Below are positions 61,339-64,000 of a stretch of 64,000 nt of DNA, in pieces. The stretch comes from Cyprinodon diabolis (Eukaryota; Chordata; Actinopteri; Cyprinodontiformes; Cyprinodontidae), in contig CM060062.1 of the NCBI GenBank assembly GCA_030533445.1, positions 7,172,456 through 7,236,455 on the forward strand, read 5' to 3'. The translations under genes and the position numbers were made by a program. Under the pieces are notes generated by a model. The model had not been told where the DNA came from and searched no databases. It saw only the letters and a program-made list of their open reading frames with translations. Positions within the stretch are counted from its first letter, which is position 1. Every line of letters begins with the position of its first letter.

Positions 61339-61845
61339 AGCTGAGTAAGTAGGAAATCCAATACGGTGTCTCACTGCAAAACAGGTAAAGAGAAGACTAG
61401 ACTAGTTCCAACTGATGATGTGATGAACAGTCAGGGCGGATTTACTTCACAGGGCATGGAAACAGGCTGAGAAAGTGGGCGCAATAGTATCCACAAAGAG
61501 GGAGCGAAATCCTTGGAGCGATTCTTTAGTTCCGGTTCTTTAGGTGGTGTTGAAGGGTGGACAAGCAGGTGAGCTCGCTTGTAGAGGATCTTGGAGGGAA
61601 GCTTTTTGGAGGAGTGGGAAGCGTCAAGAAAGATGTAACTAGGAACCAGCCTTCAGCAGGAGGTAAACTAAAAGGAATCAGAGAAACAAGACTGGTAAAT
61701 AAAAGGATGAGCACAAGTTTAACTGACTTGGAAGTCTTTTGACGGGGAACCCAGTTACCACTGGTATTAGGTAACCATCTGTCATCTGCCTCAGGGAATC
61801 CACTCCTCTAAATACTGCTTCCTTGATTGCGGCTGATGAGTGGTC

Positions 61846-61920
61846 CAGAAAACGTTGGAGTTGTTTCCTGGATTCTGGAACCGACCAGTCCACTACATCT
61901 TGGAGCTTGGCTGTGTCTGT
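61846..61920 (-). mobile_element. Ty3/Gypsy-like pol scrap
   Basis: The minus strand encodes TDTAKLQDVVDWSVPESRKQ then LQRFL, matching the segment between the reverse transcriptase and RNase H of Gypsy elements (DP.KLQ.V..WP.P.SRK.LQRFLGF). The similarity stops abruptly after RFL. Surrounding sequence (61440-62110), although open on the minus strand for 97 residues, does not continue the domain. Confidence 0.5.
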
Positions 61921-64000
61921 CTTCTGTTTTGAAAGCCGTTTTCCACTCATAGCCTTGACGAATCCGTACAAAATACTACGAACTGCGAAGAGTTTGGTGA
62001 AGATGGTTGCTTTTCTGACTGGTTCGAAGGCAGAGGAAATTAGAGGAAGGGAGTATTTATGTAATGTGGGTGAGAGAACAAGAACAAAGCCTCCAAACTA
62101 AAACAGCTCTGTGGACACAACACTTTAACTGGCTCAGCCATCTTTGTTTTGCTTCTGCTATCCACGTTTTGTTGACGCTTTGACTTGCCACTGCATTTCA
62201 AAGGTGCCAAACATTTCTGTATCAAGGCAAACGCATCTGTTGGCTTCTGGCAAGATGTATTTTCTGGAGTTTTGAAATTGCAAATTTTACAACAATTCAT
62301 CTTGCTTGCAAGGTGAGTTAGTATGGTAACCAGAGGTAAATATTGCTTGTTTTTTCATATCAAAATTTAAGCAAAACTTTTTCGCTATTTTTTCTTTAGA
62401 GTTCATATCTTTATTCTTTATCTTTTTAGATTTTCTGTGAAATTATACTTTTCTAAATATTAATTTTGATGAAAAGTTAAAGTCACCTTTAATGCCTGCC
62501 ACAGGGTTCAGACTGCTGTTGTTTAAAACAAATAAAAAAATTTATTGATATAGTTTGAAGAATTGATGCTTTTTGTGGGTCTTGTATATTAAATCAAGCT
62601 AACAATACATATTTCAAGGTAAACAGGAAGTTAAAGAGGTACGATTACCTTTGCATATTACCTTAAACCCTAAAACAATCTTTTTTTTTTTGGCATGGAA
62701 GGGCATAAGGTGAATTTGAGTGCTTCAATGCCTAAGTGAGAAAATTTAGTGTGAAGGAAACTTATGTAACCATAACACTCAGGATTATCTTTCTATTGAA
62801 TACTGTTGTAGTTTTTTTCTTGGGATGCAGTTGGGGAGGCAAGGATGATTTTTTATTTTACTCGGGAAAGGGAAATCAAAGTTTGCTATCTTTTACCTGC
62901 AGTGTCACAGCTGGCAAAATGTCCTATTTTTTGAACAGTGTCCCTTTCTCTGATACAGGCTGACTTATATAATCAGGCTTAGGTGAATGTGGTGTGTTCA
63001 CAGTATGCCTATGTGCTTGTGTGGTTTAGCTGACACATGTATGTTCATGTACCTGCCCATAGGAGGTAAATAAAAAGCTGCACATTCATCCCCATCCCAA
63101 TCTTGCCACCTTCCACCACATGTTATTTATGGTTGCGTAGGAGCTCTGTGGTTACATCATGTGTTTACACTCTCTCTAACAGCACTTTAAGAAAAGAGGC
63201 CATGAATCAGACAAGCATGTGCAGTTTTGAAAGGCACAGGAGAGAGCTTTTAAAAAAAGGAGTTAAGCCTTCATTCAAAGTTGCCCTCAGGTCCTGTGAA
63301 TCTAAGGAATTCACAGCGAGGGGTTATGGAGGGGGCTTGTTTGCTAGCGCTGTGTCTGCTGTTGCAGATGGACAGATGTGTTATACTCTTTGAATCAGGC
63401 ATGCATGCAACTGCTAGGAGCCTTTTGAACTAAACTTATCGCCAGAAACTCACTTTTAACTTGTCAGCATTAACAAACAAAACTATAAAAGTTAATGAAA
63501 ATAATGAAGAAGTATGGGAGTGTACAGTATGCACAACCACAGGTAACTTTTAAGTGCTTTTTGTACTGCCTGGTTGTATCTCGCTTTTTTAAGCCCACCA
63601 AGCAAAATTTCTTTCTCATCATGCTCAGAATGGCAGTTTAGAGAAATATATGTTTTTTTGTAGATAAAAGTATGATTTTGGGGAATTCATTCTATACTTA
63701 GGGTTTTCTTTTTAGAAGTGTAAATTAAATATAACATAGATATGTTAAGCAATTACTTAGTAAAAAATCTTTCTAAATAAGGAGTAATATGGGTGAAAAA
63801 TGACTAAAAAATTTACTTTTTACGCAGTGAGAATTAGGAAATGACCTGAATATCGTATCAAGACGAAGAAAGAGATAAACAAAACCAAAAGACGTTTATT
63901 TTATGCAAGACTTCCTCTTGGAGGGTGCCTCCTGATGTCCCAAAATGTCAAAAAAAAAATTTTATAAACAAAGTAGAAGTAAAGTATGAGGTAAAATAAA
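61921..64000. other. Intergenic, no gene recognised
   Basis: Short frames at 62736-62963 and 63103-63393 lack domains and splice context. No named repeat recognised. The window ends in AT-rich sequence. Confidence 0.35.

Overview
The window looks like teleost fish chromosomal DNA. It is AT-rich and intron-containing, and it carries fish-type mobile elements: L2 and CR1/Rex1-like LINEs, a DANA/mermaid-like SINE, hAT transposons, solo LTRs and many microsatellites. There is no sign of prokaryotic or organellar organisation. The exact species cannot be read from the sequence. An acanthomorph-type fish is my guess from the form of the L2 3' tails.

The only host protein-coding gene I can support is a complete klf15 (Kruppel-like factor 15) on the + strand. 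It has a probable non-coding first exon ending at 24264, a large coding exon at 25837-27409 (ATG at 25914), a 9.15 kb intron, and a last exon from 36564 that holds the rest of zinc finger 2, all of finger 3 and the stop at 36739-36741. A long 3' UTR probably runs to a poly(A) signal at 40498-40503. The predicted protein is 557 residues, with three C2H2 fingers and the KLF15-specific acidic, hydrophobic and proline blocks.

The upstream flank (1-24 kb) is built mainly from transposon remains: a hAT element with a perfect 8-bp target-site duplication (2726-4019), a probable solo LTR with a 5-bp duplication (5265-5972), a dead CR1/Rex1-like LINE (6050-7375), several L2 pieces including a nearly open endonuclease/RT region (13980-15931), and a short inverted-repeat transposon with 63-bp identical ends that carries a frameshifted RecQ-helicase-like fragment (22046-22610). 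The downstream flank (40.5-64 kb) holds a tRNA-derived SINE, further L2 tails, a second LTR-like element, a 1-kb non-autonomous DNA transposon with tRNA-like sequence inside, another LINE 3' end and a Gypsy-like scrap. Recognisable elements are scarce around klf15: intron 1, the coding exons and the 3' UTR have none, and intron 2 has one SINE and one L2 tail.

The least expected items are the RecQ-carrying inverted-repeat element, a perfect 22-bp-arm palindrome at 44996-45042, and snap-back hairpins at 34147-34178 and 50801-50851. I found no CRISPR array, operon, tRNA or rRNA gene that I would defend.
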